Shown piece by piece: positions 53,826 to 62,485 of a stretch of DNA of 64,000 nt (position 1 is its first letter; each line of letters starts with the position of its first letter). The notes under the pieces are model-generated. The model had not been told where the DNA came from, did no database searches, and saw only the letters and a list, made by a program, of their open reading frames with translations. The DNA is taken from NCBI GenBank assembly GCA_963843465.1, contig CAWJKP010000003.1:558001-622000 (forward strand). The letters are read 5' to 3'. The position numbers were made by a program, and so were the translations under genes. The stretch is from CAWJKP01 sp963843465 (GTDB lineage: Bacteria; Planctomycetota; Planctomycetia; Pirellulales; Thermoguttaceae).

Positions 53826-54516
53826 TCACTCCACGCTCGCCCCGGCGATCAACTCGGCCACGCGGACGCAGAAGTTGTCGTTGAGCACGAGCACTTCGCC
53901 TCGCGCCACGAGCCGTCCGTTGACGAAGATGTCCACCGGGTCGCCCGCCAGCTTGTCCAAGGGAACGACCGAGCCCTTGCGGAGCTTGAGCACGTCTTCG
54001 AGGTACATGTGCGTGCGGCCGAGCTCGATCTTCAGGTCCAGCTCAACGTCGCTGATCAAGTCCAGCGTGGCCGCCTCGCCGCTGACCGGGGTGCCGCCAA
54101 ACTCCGGAAGGTGGAACGCGGTGGCCCCCGCCGGAGGTCCGCCGACCGTGGCGTCGATGGATTCCAATGCCTGGGTGGCCTGGTCGAGCAGGAACTCAAC
54201 GTCGCCCTGGGGGATCTCGCCCTCGCCGGGAAAGAGCGACGAGGCCCCCTCTTTGCCGGCCGCCGGCCTGGGCCCAACCGGCAACTTGCCCGCCTCGTTC
54301 AGCAGTCTCTTCGATCTCGTTGGGCCCCAGCGGCTTGTCGGTGTTTTCGACGGCGGGGCCGGCACCGGGAGCCTTCGCCCCGGCCTCTTGGAGCAGGGCT
54401 TCGATCGGGCTGGGGTCCGGCGGACCGGCGTCCGGCTCGGCCGGCTTGCCGGCGCCGGACGATTGCAGCAGACGCTCGATCTCATCCTGGTTGATCAGTT
54501 CGTTTTCGTCAGCCAT
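53826..54516 (-). CDS. fliN: Flagellar motor switch protein FliN, frame broken
   Basis: Start MADENELINQDEIERLLQSS, then two more copies of an EIERLL-type helix motif (SPIEALLQEAGA and LGPNEIE..LLNEAG). At about 54311 the frame changes: deleting one A restores EIERLLNEAGKLPVG. The C-terminal SpoA domain is typical: DVELDLKIELGRTHMYLEDV and LVARGEVLVLNDNFCVRVAE. FliN forms the lower part of the C-ring. The repeated EIERLL segments may be CheY or FliM docking helices (inference). Confidence 0.88.
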
Positions 54517-54549
54517 GGGAGTCCATTCCCCGCGGAATCTGCCGGTCCG

Positions 54550-55134
54550 CTATTGTTCTGTGAAGGAGAAATCGCCGAAAATGATCGTTCGCAGATAAGC
54601 CTTGCCGAGGATGGTGTTACTTTTCTCAAGAATCCGGCGTTTAAGCAAGCCCAATCCGGGCTCGGTCAGCTCGGCGAGGTCCGCGCTGCGGACAATCACC
54701 AGGATCTGGTCGCGTAAGCGGTTCTTGTTCAGCTCGATGCTAGCATTGAAGGCCGATTTCTCGGAGGAAGCAATCGTGGCGTAGAGGTGGAAGTCGATGA
54801 TCGAGGTGGTGTTGGCCTTTGGCTGGTAAGAGTTTACGTCGAACTTGCCGAGGTCGACTTCCAGCTCCTCGGTCTGGCTCTTCTCGGCCGCGTCCTCAGC
54901 CTCCTTGGCCGGTTTCCCCTTGCCGGCCGCCTCTTTGAGTGGGCCGGCCGCGATCGCAACCCCACTGGGCCGATAAGCGCTGGTGAGCAGATAGGCGGCA
55001 ACGCACTCCCCCCCAATCACGGCCACCATAAAGAACAACGGCATCAACTTCCCCATTAGCGACCCGCGCGGCTTGCCCTCCGGGGGGTCCACGACCGCCA
55101 TCGCCTCGGGAGCATTCTTCTCTACACTGACCAT
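54550..55134 (-). CDS. fliL: Flagellar basal-body protein FliL
   Basis: 194 residues. One membrane helix near residue 30 (LMPLFFMVAVIGGECVAAYL), a Lys/Glu/Ala-rich linker, then the FliL domain (ELEVDLGKFDVNSYQPKANT, IDFHLYATIASSEKSAF, RIILEKSNTILGKAYLRTII). First gene of the second flagellar block, 33 bases before fliN. FliL strengthens the stator-rotor contact. Confidence 0.9.
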   Translation of the reverse strand: MVSVEKNAPEAMAVVDPPEGKPRGSLMGKLMPLFFMVAVIGGECVAAYLLTSAYRPSGVAIAAGPLKEAAGKGKPAKEAEDAAEKSQTEELEVDLGKFDVNSYQPKANTTSIIDFHLYATIASSEKSAFNASIELNKNRLRDQILVIVRSADLAELTEPGLGLLKRRILEKSNTILGKAYLRTIIFGDFSFTEQ

Positions 55135-55322
55135 CGTTATCGCGCCGTCCTATGCCAAACCACCCTACATATATATAGCCCAAGAGCAGATGAAAAGCGG
55201 CGACGGGCGGGACGAAACGTCGTAAGCCAATGATACTAAACAGTTTACATCATTGACACTGGCGGCGGGCCCGGCCACCAAGGCTTCCCGAGCAGCCATC
55301 CTCCGTTGCTTCCGCCCCTCAA

Positions 55323-55457
55323 CCCGGATTGTTCACGGGTGCATCGTAAGCGCGAAGCGTAGGCGAGGACGGCGAAGGGACTTATCCTCGCTTACGCTTC
55401 GGGTTTCGATTGCGCGCTCTGCGCCTTTTACATCACGGGGCGTGAATAATCCGGGCT
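55323..55457. repeat. Nested inverted repeat (CCCGGATTGTTCACG outer, GCGAAGCGTAGGCGAGG inner)
   Basis: Outer arms CCCGGATTGTTCACGGG at 55323 and CGTGAATAATCCGGG at 55441-55457; inner arms at 55342-55367 and 55384-55408. Same family as 1180-1290. No gene in 55135-55456; this region should hold the fliL promoter on the minus strand. Confidence 0.75.
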
Positions 55458-56308
55458 CAAAACTTCCAGCTCAGATCCAGGGTGTAGTCGAGGGTCTTGG
55501 TTTGCTCCCGGTTAGGAGCGTAGGTGGAGGATTCCAGTACCGCCGTGCGAAGACTGAGAGTCTCCTGCGGGTCCAAAAGCACTTCCCATGCAGCTTGAGT
55601 GCGGAGGGTGCGACTGCCGGGATCGGCAGGGTCGCAGGCATATTCCACCGCGCTGAAGAGCTTGTTGCAGCGGCTGAGCCGATGTTCGAATTCGCACCGA
55701 AAAAGCACCTCGGAAACGCGATCCTCCTCGCTCAAGCCCGGATGCACCTCGCAGTAACGGCCCGCCACACGTCCCAGGAACGTGGTGTCCTCATTCTTAA
55801 TGAGCAGGTACTCCGGGCCGATGCCCGACCCGTTGTTGAGGCCCAAGGTGAGCGGTTCGTCTTCGTCCGGTTTCTTGCTGGAGAAGGCTAGTCTCTGGTC
55901 GCCGCCCGCCCGGTCCGATTCCAGGAAACGGCTGCTGGTCCAAAGTTCCCCGGTGGGCGGGAAGAGCGGCGCGGCTGGATCAGGCCGATCAGCCGGAAAG
56001 ATGTTGAGAACCGTAGCGTCAGCGTCTAGGGTGGGCAGGGGAAAGAAGATATCCGGCGTGGTCGGCGCCAGCGCCGTTTCCGGCAGGAAGGCTCTCGCCG
56101 GTGCGGCCGACGCAGCCGGGTTGGCCGCGGGCGGTGGCGAGCTTTCCAATACCGATGGTCGCTGTGCTGCGCTGCCGCCGGCCAGGTTGGGTGTCGGGTC
56201 TGATGCGAACCCGGGGAGGGGGCTGGATCGTTGCGATTGAACGTAGACCAGGATGCCCCCTGCCGCCAACCAAGCCATAGCAGCTAACCACAAGCAATGT
56301 TTCAACAT
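55457..56308 (-). CDS. DUF481 domain protein, membrane-anchored or secreted
   Basis: 283 residues. N-terminal signal anchor (LWLAAMAWLAAGGILVYVQS), a long Pro/Ala-rich linker, then a beta-rich domain from about residue 140 with YLLIKNEDTTFLGRVAGRY, FRCEFEHRLSRCNKLFSAVE and the closing TKTLDYTLDLSWKF. The last part matches DUF481 proteins, which are outer-membrane beta structures of unknown role. Single gene. Confidence 0.7.
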   Translation of the reverse strand: MLKHCLWLAAMAWLAAGGILVYVQSQRSSPLPGFASDPTPNLAGGSAAQRPSVLESSPPPAANPAASAAPARAFLPETALAPTTPDIFFPLPTLDADATVLNIFPADRPDPAAPLFPPTGELWTSSRFLESDRAGGDQRLAFSSKKPDEDEPLTLGLNNGSGIGPEYLLIKNEDTTFLGRVAGRYCEVHPGLSEEDRVSEVLFRCEFEHRLSRCNKLFSAVEYACDPADPGSRTLRTQAAWEVLLDPQETLSLRTAVLESSTYAPNREQTKTLDYTLDLSWKF

Positions 56309-56439
56309 CTCGCCTCGGCGATGGGTGTCTGTGCAAGAGAACAGCGGACCGTATCAAAAACGGACCCTTGCGACAAGAGTGGTGGCCGCGGCAACAACGA
56401 GTGAATCTGGGAGGCATGGGTAAATGTGGTAAACGTTCA

Positions 56440-56645
56440 CGGGTAAACGTTCACGGGGACTGTCCCGATTTTCGCAGCAAGGGGCTGCGGCGACAAGCCA
56501 GCCTGATCGCCGCGAAAATGGGACTGTCCCCTTCGGCGGTGCCAAGGGGACAGGTCCATGTTTTCGGCCTTACGTCCCGCCGCCAAATGCACTTCTTGGC
56601 CGAAAAATGGACCAGTCCCCGCCCGACCCGTGAACGGTTACGTTC
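56440..56645. repeat. Nested palindromes with GGGGACTGTCCC and GTTTTCGGCC arms
   Basis: Two adjoining inverted repeats: CGGGGACTGTCCCGATTTTCG with CGCGAAAATGGGACTGTCCC (56453-56530), and GGGGACAGGTCCATGTTTTC with GGCCGAAAAATGGACCAGTC (56546-56618), all framed by GTAAACGTTCACGG and GTGAACGG. A family of short mobile palindromes is likely. No gene in 56309-56694. Confidence 0.7.
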
Positions 56646-56657
56646 ACGGTTTGGAAA

Positions 56658-56686
56658 GTAGTAGGCACACGGCGTGTGCCTGCTAC
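56658..56686. repeat. Single hairpin of the RAYT-linked repeat family
   Basis: GTAGTAGGCACACGGCGTGT followed by GCCTGCTAC: related to the repeats around the transposase at 14-15 kb, 41 kb away. Confidence 0.65.
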
Positions 56687-56694
56687 ATGGGGCA

Positions 56695-57363
56695 TCAGAC
56701 AAAGCTATAGGGAGGCCAAGGCCCTACGAGCGTGTACCGCTGGCCTGCCAGGTCGGGTTCCACGGTTTCCAGCCGATTGCGGAACGCCTCCCAATGGTTT
56801 CGCGGAACCAAGAAGGCCAAGCGCAGCGTGGTGGGTGCGGTGCTGGTCAATACGCGCCATTGGCGATACAAGCCTTTCACCGCCCGGACGAAGTTCTCCG
56901 TCACCCTTCGAGCCTGGCGGTCCCGTTGATCTTTCCACTCGTAACATTGCCGGCGCAGGGCCAGGTATTGATGAGCCGACATGGCCGGCAGGCGGTTGTC
57001 GTACGTCTCGCGGGGACAGGAGGGGGCAGCCGGGCCGAGTAGCTCGACCCGCAGGCCGATCTCGCCGGTCCCCTCGATGTACAACAGGTCCCGAAGCAGG
57101 CTCGCGCCGCGGTGGCGGAGAAAGTCGCGGACCGCTCTCTCCTGCGGCAGCACGGTCCCATACCGCAGGGGACGAATGGCGATCTGCCCGTGGATGGCCG
57201 CCAGCAAACGGGCCTGTTCCAGCGGCCCGAAGGATTCGCCCTGGGAGTCGACGGCGGCTGCGGCCAATGGCCCCTCGACCACCCATCGGGCCTCGCTTTC
57301 CTGATTGCCGGACAAGCGACCGACATCTCCGCTGCGGGAAACGCCTAACACGTGCAACGGCAT
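56695..57363 (-). CDS. gvpL: Gas vesicle protein GvpF/GvpL family
   Basis: 222 residues. Family marks: an N-terminal LHVLGVSR strand, RWVVEGPLAAAAVD, IRPLRYGTVLPQERAVRDFL, and the closing YTLVGPWPPYSFV. GvpF/L proteins help assemble gas vesicles and some sit in the wall. The start overlaps the end of the previous GvpF/L gene by 19 bases. Last gene of the cluster in transcription order. Confidence 0.88.
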   Translation of the reverse strand: MPLHVLGVSRSGDVGRLSGNQESEARWVVEGPLAAAAVDSQGESFGPLEQARLLAAIHGQIAIRPLRYGTVLPQERAVRDFLRHRGASLLRDLLYIEGTGEIGLRVELLGPAAPSCPRETYDNRLPAMSAHQYLALRRQCYEWKDQRDRQARRVTENFVRAVKGLYRQWRVLTSTAPTTLRLAFLVPRNHWEAFRNRLETVEPDLAGQRYTLVGPWPPYSFV

Positions 57364-58202
57364 GGCGGGTTCTCCTGAAGCGGTTCGAGGGAGGGAGCAA
57401 AGTGGTACGGGGGCCAGGGCCCCGTGGCTTCGAGCAAAAGGCCGTCGGGAGCCAGCTCGCTTCCGAGTTGCCCGCAGGCAGTCTGAAACGCGGCGACGGC
57501 CGACGCCGCCAGCAGCAGCGCCCCGTTCCAGACCATCTTGTCCGCTCGATGGGTGAGAGCCGTCGGTAAAGGGGCAAGCCGCTGCCAGGAGTCGGCAATG
57601 CCTTGCAAGCGAGTTTCCACGGTCAGAACCGCTCGCCTTGCGGCGGCTTCGGACTGGCGACGGCGCCTTGCCCGCTGCACTTGGGCCGCCAGGTATTGGG
57701 TGCCGTCCCCGCCGCGCGGCACGTACTCGTCACGCTCCGCGTGACGCACGCCCTCACGCGGAGCGTGAGGAGTACTTTGCGGTTCGCCGCCGGCGGCGGC
57801 GACGTAGAGTTTTGCGGCCCACTCCTGCCGGCCTTCGAGGCGTCGCAAGGACTCGGCCGCGCCGGCTTCACGGGACGCCAACTTGGCGATCAGGGAAGAC
57901 CGGGAGCGAAAAATGGAGCCCAGTCGCATAGGGATTACGGACCGACGTTGCGCCAGCGCTGCGATGACTTCATGGTGTCGCACGGCCACCTTGCTCACCC
58001 ACGCCAGCTCGGCAGAGCCTTGCTGGAGCTTGGCCAGATCGCGGTCATCCCATCCGACCCGGCTCGCCAGGGCGGCCAGTTGGCCGCAGCGGATCAACTC
58101 CGCCGCAAAGCGCGGATCGACCCCGGGCCCAAAGCCGTCCTGCGGGCAGTCGGCCCACGTCAGTGCGTACAAGTACCAAGATTCATTCATGGTTTTCACC
58201 AT
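57345..58202 (-). CDS. gvpF: Gas vesicle protein GvpF/GvpL family with in-frame repeat insert
   Basis: 285 residues. SWYLYALTWADC start, RRSVIPMRLGSIFRSRSSLI, and GPWPPYHFAPSLEPL near the C-terminus place it in GvpF/L. About residues 142-170 are coded by a palindromic repeat (57715-57777; translated as part of HAPREGVRHAERDEYVPRGG). The insert falls between the two subdomains, where it may be tolerated. GAGGA sits five bases before ATG 58202. Confidence 0.87.
   Translation of the reverse strand: MVKTMNESWYLYALTWADCPQDGFGPGVDPRFAAELIRCGQLAALASRVGWDDRDLAKLQQGSAELAWVSKVAVRHHEVIAALAQRRSVIPMRLGSIFRSRSSLIAKLASREAGAAESLRRLEGRQEWAAKLYVAAAGGEPQSTPHAPREGVRHAERDEYVPRGGDGTQYLAAQVQRARRRRQSEAAARRAVLTVETRLQGIADSWQRLAPLPTALTHRADKMVWNGALLLAASAVAAFQTACGQLGSELAPDGLLLEATGPWPPYHFAPSLEPLQENPPCRCTC
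57720..57777. repeat. GTACTCGTCACGCTCCGCGT repeat pair inside a GvpF/L gene
   Basis: One copy at 57720-57742 and an inverted one at 57755-57777 form a hairpin within the coding sequence, in frame. The same unit ends flhF at 22053-22083. Confidence 0.75.
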
Positions 58203-58218
58203 TTATTCCTCGACAAAC

Positions 58219-58243
58219 ACTAGCCCGAAGCGCAAGCGAGGGA
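58219..58243. repeat. Single arm of the TAGCCCGAAGCGCAAGCGAG repeat
   Basis: Matches the left arm at 1180-1204 exactly over 25 bases; the right arm is missing. It lies just past the stop of the AAA ATPase gene (58255). Confidence 0.7.
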
Positions 58244-58254
58244 CTGCCAGCGGG

Positions 58255-60385
58255 TTACCGTCCGCCGATCTCCTCGATGGCCGCTTGCAGGTCGTCGCGC
58301 CGGACTTGCAGTTTCTCGGCCGCCGCACCAGCGGCGCCAGCTCCAATCCGCCGGGCGATCGTCGCCATCAGCGCGCGGCGGCAGACTCCGGCGATCTGCG
58401 CCCGGTGAAACCTTCGGTCTGATCGGCCAGCCAGGCGGGCGTGGCCCCCTCCTCCACCGGCCGATCACGGAGGTGAATGGCGAAGATTTTCTCTCGCGAG
58501 GCAGCGTCGGACGCGGGGATCTGCAACTGGATGTCGAAGCGGCCCGGCCGCAAGAGCGCCGGATCGAGCAAATCGAGCCGATTGGTGGCGGCCAACACGA
58601 AGACCCCCTTCAGTTCTTCGATGCCGTCCAGCTCGGTGAGCAGTTGGCTGAGGACGCGGGCGCCGACGCCGGAATCGCTTCCGCCGTGCGAGCGGGCCGA
58701 GGCCAGGGCGTCGATCTCGTCGAAGAAAATGATGCAGGGCGCCGCCTGTCGCGCCTTGCGGAACACCTCGCGAAGTCCGCGTTCCGATTCCCCCACGTAC
58801 ATCGACAACAACTCCGGCCCTTTGACGGAGACGAAGTTCACGCCGGCCTCGGTCGCCAGGGCCTTGGCGATCAGGGTCTTGCCGCAGCCCGGCGGTCCGC
58901 AGATCAGCGCGCCCTTGGGAGGGGCGAGATGAACGGCCGCGAACAGGTCGGGATGCCGCAGGGGCCACTGGACGGCCTCTTGCAATCGCTGCTTGATCTC
59001 GTCCAGCCCGCCGACGTCGTTCCAGGCCACGTTGGGCACCTCGACAAACACCTCGCGCACCGCCGACGGCTCCACTTCCCGCAGCGACTCCTGGAAATCG
59101 CCCATCGCGACCTGCAAGCGGGCCAACATTTCGTCGGGCACGTAAGGCCGGGAGAAATCCAACTGCGGCAAGAGACGCCGCAAGGCGATCATGCCCGCCT
59201 CGCGGCAAAGGGCCTCGAGGTCGGCGCCCACGAAGCCGTGCGTGATCGCGGCCACGCGCTCCAGCTCGACGTCCTCGGCCAAAGGCATTCCACGGCTATG
59301 GATCTCGAGGATCTCCCGCCGCCCGTGCTGGTCGGGAATGGGGATCGAGATCTCTCGGTCGAAGCGGCCCGGCCGGCGCAGGGCCGGGTCCAGGGCGTTG
59401 GGCAGGTTGGTGGCCGCCAGCACGACGACGTGCTGCCGCTGCGACAGGCCGTCCATCAGCGCCAGCAGTTGCGCCACCACGCGTTTCTCCACGTCGCCGA
59501 CCACGCGCTCCCGCCGCGGCGCGATGGCATCGATCTCATCGAGGAAGATGATGCTGGGCGCCCGCTGCGCCGCCTCCTCGAAGAGCCGCCGCAGGTGGGC
59601 CTCGCTCTCGCCGTAGAACTTGTGGATGATCTCCGGCCCGTTGATGGAAAAGAAGGCGGCCTCCGTTTCGTGGGCCACCGCCCGCGCCAACAACGTCTTG
59701 CCGCAGCCCGGCGGGCCGTACAAGAGCACGCCCTTGGGCGCATCGATCCCCAGCCGCTGGAAAAGCTCCGGGTACTTCAGCGGCAGCTCGACGATCTCCC
59801 GCACGCGCTCCAAGGGCCGCTTCAACCCGCCGATGTCCTCGTAGGAAAGCGGCGCGGCCGCCGCCGCCGGGCCCTCGCCGGGCTGCACTTTCAGCCGCGT
59901 CTCGGGCATCACCGTCACGGACCCCGCTGGACGCGTGCGCAAGACCACGAAATCGGCGCGGCGGTTGCCGAAGAGCGTCACCCGCACGCGGTCGCCGCCG
60001 GTCACGGGCAAACCGTCCAACAGGCCGCCGATATACTTCAGATCGCGGCTGGAAGGAGTGCCGCCCTGCGGGACCAACGTCAGCTCTTCCGCCGGCCTGG
60101 CCGATGCCCGGCGGACCACCGCCGGCTCGCCCAGCCCCACGCGCGCGTTCTCCCGCACGACCCCGTCGATCTGCAGATGCTCCTTGCCGCGGTGTTCCTT
60201 GAAGGTCGGCAGGACGCGGCAGACGGTCCGCCGCTTGCCCTCCACCTCCAGCAGGTCGCCGACGTCGACGCCCAACCGTTGCATGTCGGCCGGATCGATC
60301 CGGCAATCCCCCGGCCCACGTCCTTGCCGGTCGACTCGCTGACCCGAAGCGTGATCTCCTCAACAAGCGATGTCATTTTTTCCAT
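58255..60385 (-). CDS. CDC48/VAT-like double AAA ATPase of the gas-vesicle cluster, frame broken twice
   Basis: About 710 residues if read through. N-terminal CDC48-type beta domain (LVEEITLRVSESTGKDVGRG), a frame change near 60307 (one base short), then MQRLGVDVGDLLEVEGKRRT. Two AAA domains: GPPGCGKTLLARAVAHE with FLDEIDAIAPRRE, and GPPGCGKTLIAKALATE with FFDEIDALASARS. Near 58402 a second change (one base short) hides the true end GAQIAGVCRRALMATIARR..LQAAIEEIGGR. Both cores look complete. Such ATPases unfold or remodel proteins; here it is set between Hsp20 and GvpF/L genes. It starts 4 bases after the Hsp20 stop. Confidence 0.88.
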
Positions 60386-60389
60386 CAGA

Positions 60390-60959
60390 CTACTTGCGCT
60401 CCAGGCGAATCTTGAGAATCCCGTTGGCGCACTCCCAACGCATGTTCTCCCGGGAAAAACTCGCCGGCAAGGCGACCTCCTTGCGATAGCGCTTCTCCCC
60501 GCGCCGGGCGCCGATCGTCAAACGGCTGCCGGCCAGCTCCAATTCAACGTCCTTCTTGCTGACCCCCGGGATCTCCGCCAGCACCAGCACGTGATCTTCC
60601 TCCTCGTGAACGTCGACCAACGGCTCGCGGACGTCCTCGACGACCGTCTCTCCGGAGGATTCCCGGCGGATGTTGCCGAAGGGCTCGATCTTGACCTCCC
60701 GTTGGCCCTGGTCGCCCAGCGCCGTCTTCACGGAGAAGCCGTAGACGCCGCGGAGTCTCCCTTGCGGATCCAGTCCCTTGATCTCGCCGGTCTTGGCCAG
60801 GGTCTGCCCGCTTTCGGCCAGGTCGACCAGCTTCTCCATCGCGCTGCCGAGCTTTCCCAGGAAGCCTCCGAAATTAAAGCCGACGTCCAGGGGATGCTCA
60901 TTGGGGGTGGAGCCGTCGGGCGGCGGGCGACGAGACCGTTCCTTGTGGGCTTTGGCCAT
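60390..60959 (-). CDS. gvpH: Hsp20-family gas vesicle protein (GvpH-like)
   Basis: 189 residues. The C-terminal 90 form an alpha-crystallin-like domain: PLVDVHEEEDHVLVLAEIPG, ELELAGSRLTIGARRG and ASFSRENMRWECANGILKIR. The N-terminal half has PLDVGFNFGGFLGKLGSAME, seen in gas-vesicle Hsp20 proteins. It may stabilise GvpA-type subunits before assembly. AGAAAGGA precedes the ATG. Confidence 0.87.
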   Translation of the reverse strand: MAKAHKERSRRPPPDGSTPNEHPLDVGFNFGGFLGKLGSAMEKLVDLAESGQTLAKTGEIKGLDPQGRLRGVYGFSVKTALGDQGQREVKIEPFGNIRRESSGETVVEDVREPLVDVHEEEDHVLVLAEIPGVSKKDVELELAGSRLTIGARRGEKRYRKEVALPASFSRENMRWECANGILKIRLERK

Positions 60960-61404
60960 CGCAGGGTCCTTTCTGTTTCTTGGGTGGTTGTGAAAGTTGC
61001 GCGAAAACGTTTTCTACCGGCTGGGCACGCCTCAGCAGCGGCGAGGGAACAGGCGCCGGCTTTCCCGTAGGACGGATTGCTAATCCGTCCACGAGACCGG
61101 CCTCGTTGCTTGACGGATTAGCAATCCGTCCCACATCAGCAGCGGGCAGTCCCGCCGCCGGCCCGGGCACGGCCTGCGGCGGCAACGGTTGCTGGGGCGA
61201 CTGCCACCACCAGCTCAGGCCCATCTCCCGGGCCTTGTCCACCGAAGCGATCAACAGCCGAATCTGGATGCTCAACAGCTCGATGTCGCAGAGCTTGATC
61301 TTGATGTCGCCGGCAATCACCACGCCTTTGTCCAGCACCCGCTCGAGGATCTCCGCGAGACCTTCGCTGTGGCAGGCGGTCGCTATGACTTGTGGATGCG
61401 CCAT
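60898..61404 (-). CDS. gvpA: GvpA-family gas vesicle protein with repeat-coded tail
   Basis: 168 residues. The first 70 are the GvpA/GvpJ core: EGLAEILERVLDKGVVIAGD, IKLCDIELLSIQIRLLIASV. The tail (about residues 70-168) is not family-like: VGRIANPSSNEAGLVDGLAI is coded by a palindromic repeat (61067-61133), and the last 20 residues overlap the Hsp20 gene. It may be a minor structural protein (GvpJ/GvpM-like) and not the main wall protein. The true end may be earlier if an indel is present. Confidence 0.82.
   Translation of the reverse strand: MAHPQVIATACHSEGLAEILERVLDKGVVIAGDIKIKLCDIELLSIQIRLLIASVDKAREMGLSWWWQSPQQPLPPQAVPGPAAGLPAADVGRIANPSSNEAGLVDGLAIRPTGKPAPVPSPLLRRAQPVENVFAQLSQPPKKQKGPCDGQSPQGTVSSPAARRLHPQ
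61067..61133. repeat. GACGGATTAGCAATCCGTC repeat pair inside the GvpA-like gene
   Basis: GTAGGACGGATTGCTAATCC and its inverted GACGGATTAGCAATCCGTCC flank a 21-base loop. In frame, coding GRIANPS and GLAIRPT. Confidence 0.85.
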
Positions 61405-61437
61405 GTACTTCACTTTCTTGAGTTGACCGGTTTCCTC

Positions 61438-61524
61438 TGTAGGGAACGCCCTCCGTGGCGTTCCGCGGTGAGCGGCCGGCGCCGCTTTCGCCAACGCCCG
61501 AAACGCCACGGAGGGCGTTCCCTA
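61438..61524. repeat. TAGGGAACGCCCTCCGTGGC palindrome
   Basis: Perfect arms TAGGGAACGCCCTCCGTGGC at 61439 and the inverted form ending at 61524. Relative of 8111-8207. Lies between the GvpK and GvpA-like genes, as does the hairpin at 61561-61618. No gene in 61405-61702. Confidence 0.85.
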
Positions 61525-61560
61525 ATGAACTTTGACGAACAAAACGGGTAATGTGCGAAG

Positions 61561-61618
61561 TTGGAGTTCCGGCTTTAGCCGGCGTGCGGCGAGGGCCGCC
61601 TAAAGGCGGAACTCCAAC
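61561..61618. repeat. GTTGGAGTTCCGGCTTTAGC palindrome
   Basis: GTTGGAGTTCCGGCTTTAGCCGG pairs with CCGCCTAAAGGCGGAACTCCAAC. A short member of the TTTAGCCGG family seen at 7.8 and 24.9 kb. Confidence 0.8.
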
Positions 61619-61702
61619 CGAGCCGCCGGATTATTACTCGTTTTGCTCGTCATAAGTCATCAGGTTCCTCCGCCCACGGTCAACTTATGTGCACGCGAGA
61701 CC

Positions 61703-62047
61703 TTACCGCAGCCTGCCCAGCGGACCCAAGTCGAGGTTCAGGTCGTCGTCGGTCAGGCCGAACTGCCGTTTCAGCCGTTGCATTTCTTCCGCAAGGCGAA
61801 GAAACGTCCGCCCCAGGTTTTCGATCTCCTCCTCCGACAGGGATCCGCCTTCGATCCGCTTCAGCGCTTGCCGTTCCAGCAGCTCGCGGAGCAATTCCAC
61901 CAGCGTCAGCACCAGTTGCACCAGTCCGCTGCTGACGTTTTCGGGGTCCAGCCGAAGCTGAGACTGCGCAGGCGATCGGGCCGCCGCGGCGGGCAGGGCG
62001 CCCGGCGTCCGCTGGTTGTCGGAAAAAAGCGTGTCCCACTGCGCCAT
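61703..62047 (-). CDS. gvpK: Gas vesicle protein GvpK
   Basis: 114 residues. The GvpK core is clear: LDPENVSSGLVQLVLTLVEL, LLERQALKRIEGGSLSEEE, ENLGRTFLRLAEEMQRLKRQ, then FGLTDDDLNLDLGPLGRL. GvpK is needed for vesicle formation and may be part of the nucleation complex. The N-terminal 35 residues are an extra Ala-rich region. Lies between two repeat-filled gaps. Confidence 0.92.
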   Translation of the reverse strand: MAQWDTLFSDNQRTPGALPAAAARSPAQSQLRLDPENVSSGLVQLVLTLVELLRELLERQALKRIEGGSLSEEEIENLGRTFLRLAEEMQRLKRQFGLTDDDLNLDLGPLGRLR

Positions 62048-62075
62048 GCTGTTCTTTCTGCGCCGTTGTCTGCCA

Positions 62076-62173
62076 GTAGGGTGGGACCAGTTCGCGTGAG
62101 CGAGCGCCGGCCCACCGTCGCCGCCAAATCATGGTGGGCCGGCGGCCGGCAAGGCCGCCTTGTCCCACCCTAC
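62076..62173. repeat. 98-base palindrome, GTAGGGTGGGAC family
   Basis: Complete copy between the GvpJ and GvpK genes, in the opposite orientation to 20710-20807, with loop GTCGCCGCCAAATCA. Confidence 0.85.
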
Positions 62174-62182
62174 AACTTCCCC

Positions 62183-62485
62183 TCACCGAGGCGCCCCTCC
62201 GGGCGGGCACCGACCGAAGGTTGGTCGCGGCAAGAGGTGCCTGTCCCCCTTTCCCGCCGGCAAGGATGCTGGTTTGCCGAAGTGCGGCGCGGGCGGAAGC
62301 CATCCCGCCTGCCGGGCGGTCTCCGCGGAGCTGAGCAACAACTGCAAGCGGAGGTAGATGAGCTCGATGTCGGCCACGGTGATCGCAATCTCGCCCGCCA
62401 GAACGACTCCCGTATTGAGGACGCGGTCGAGCAATTCCAAAATGGTGTCGCCCCTTTCGCCGGCCGCAGCGTCTTCGCATTTCAT
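62183..62485 (-). CDS. gvpJ: Gas vesicle protein GvpJ (GvpA family)
   Basis: 100 residues. ILELLDRVLNTGVVLAGEIA, ITVADIELIYLRLQLLLSSA follow the GvpJ/GvpM version of the GvpA fold (GEIAIT and ELIYL in place of the GvpA residues). The tail from residue 60 is Pro-rich. Its ATG overlaps the GvpG stop (ATGA), so the two are coupled. Confidence 0.88.
   Translation of the reverse strand: MKCEDAAAGERGDTILELLDRVLNTGVVLAGEIAITVADIELIYLRLQLLLSSAETARQAGWLPPAPHFGKPASLPAGKGDRHLLPRPTFGRCPPGGAPR

Noticed and set aside
54800..55320. Hidden second gene around the fliL upstream region
   Set aside because: Only fliL codes convincingly; upstream of it there is AT-richer sequence and then inverted repeats.
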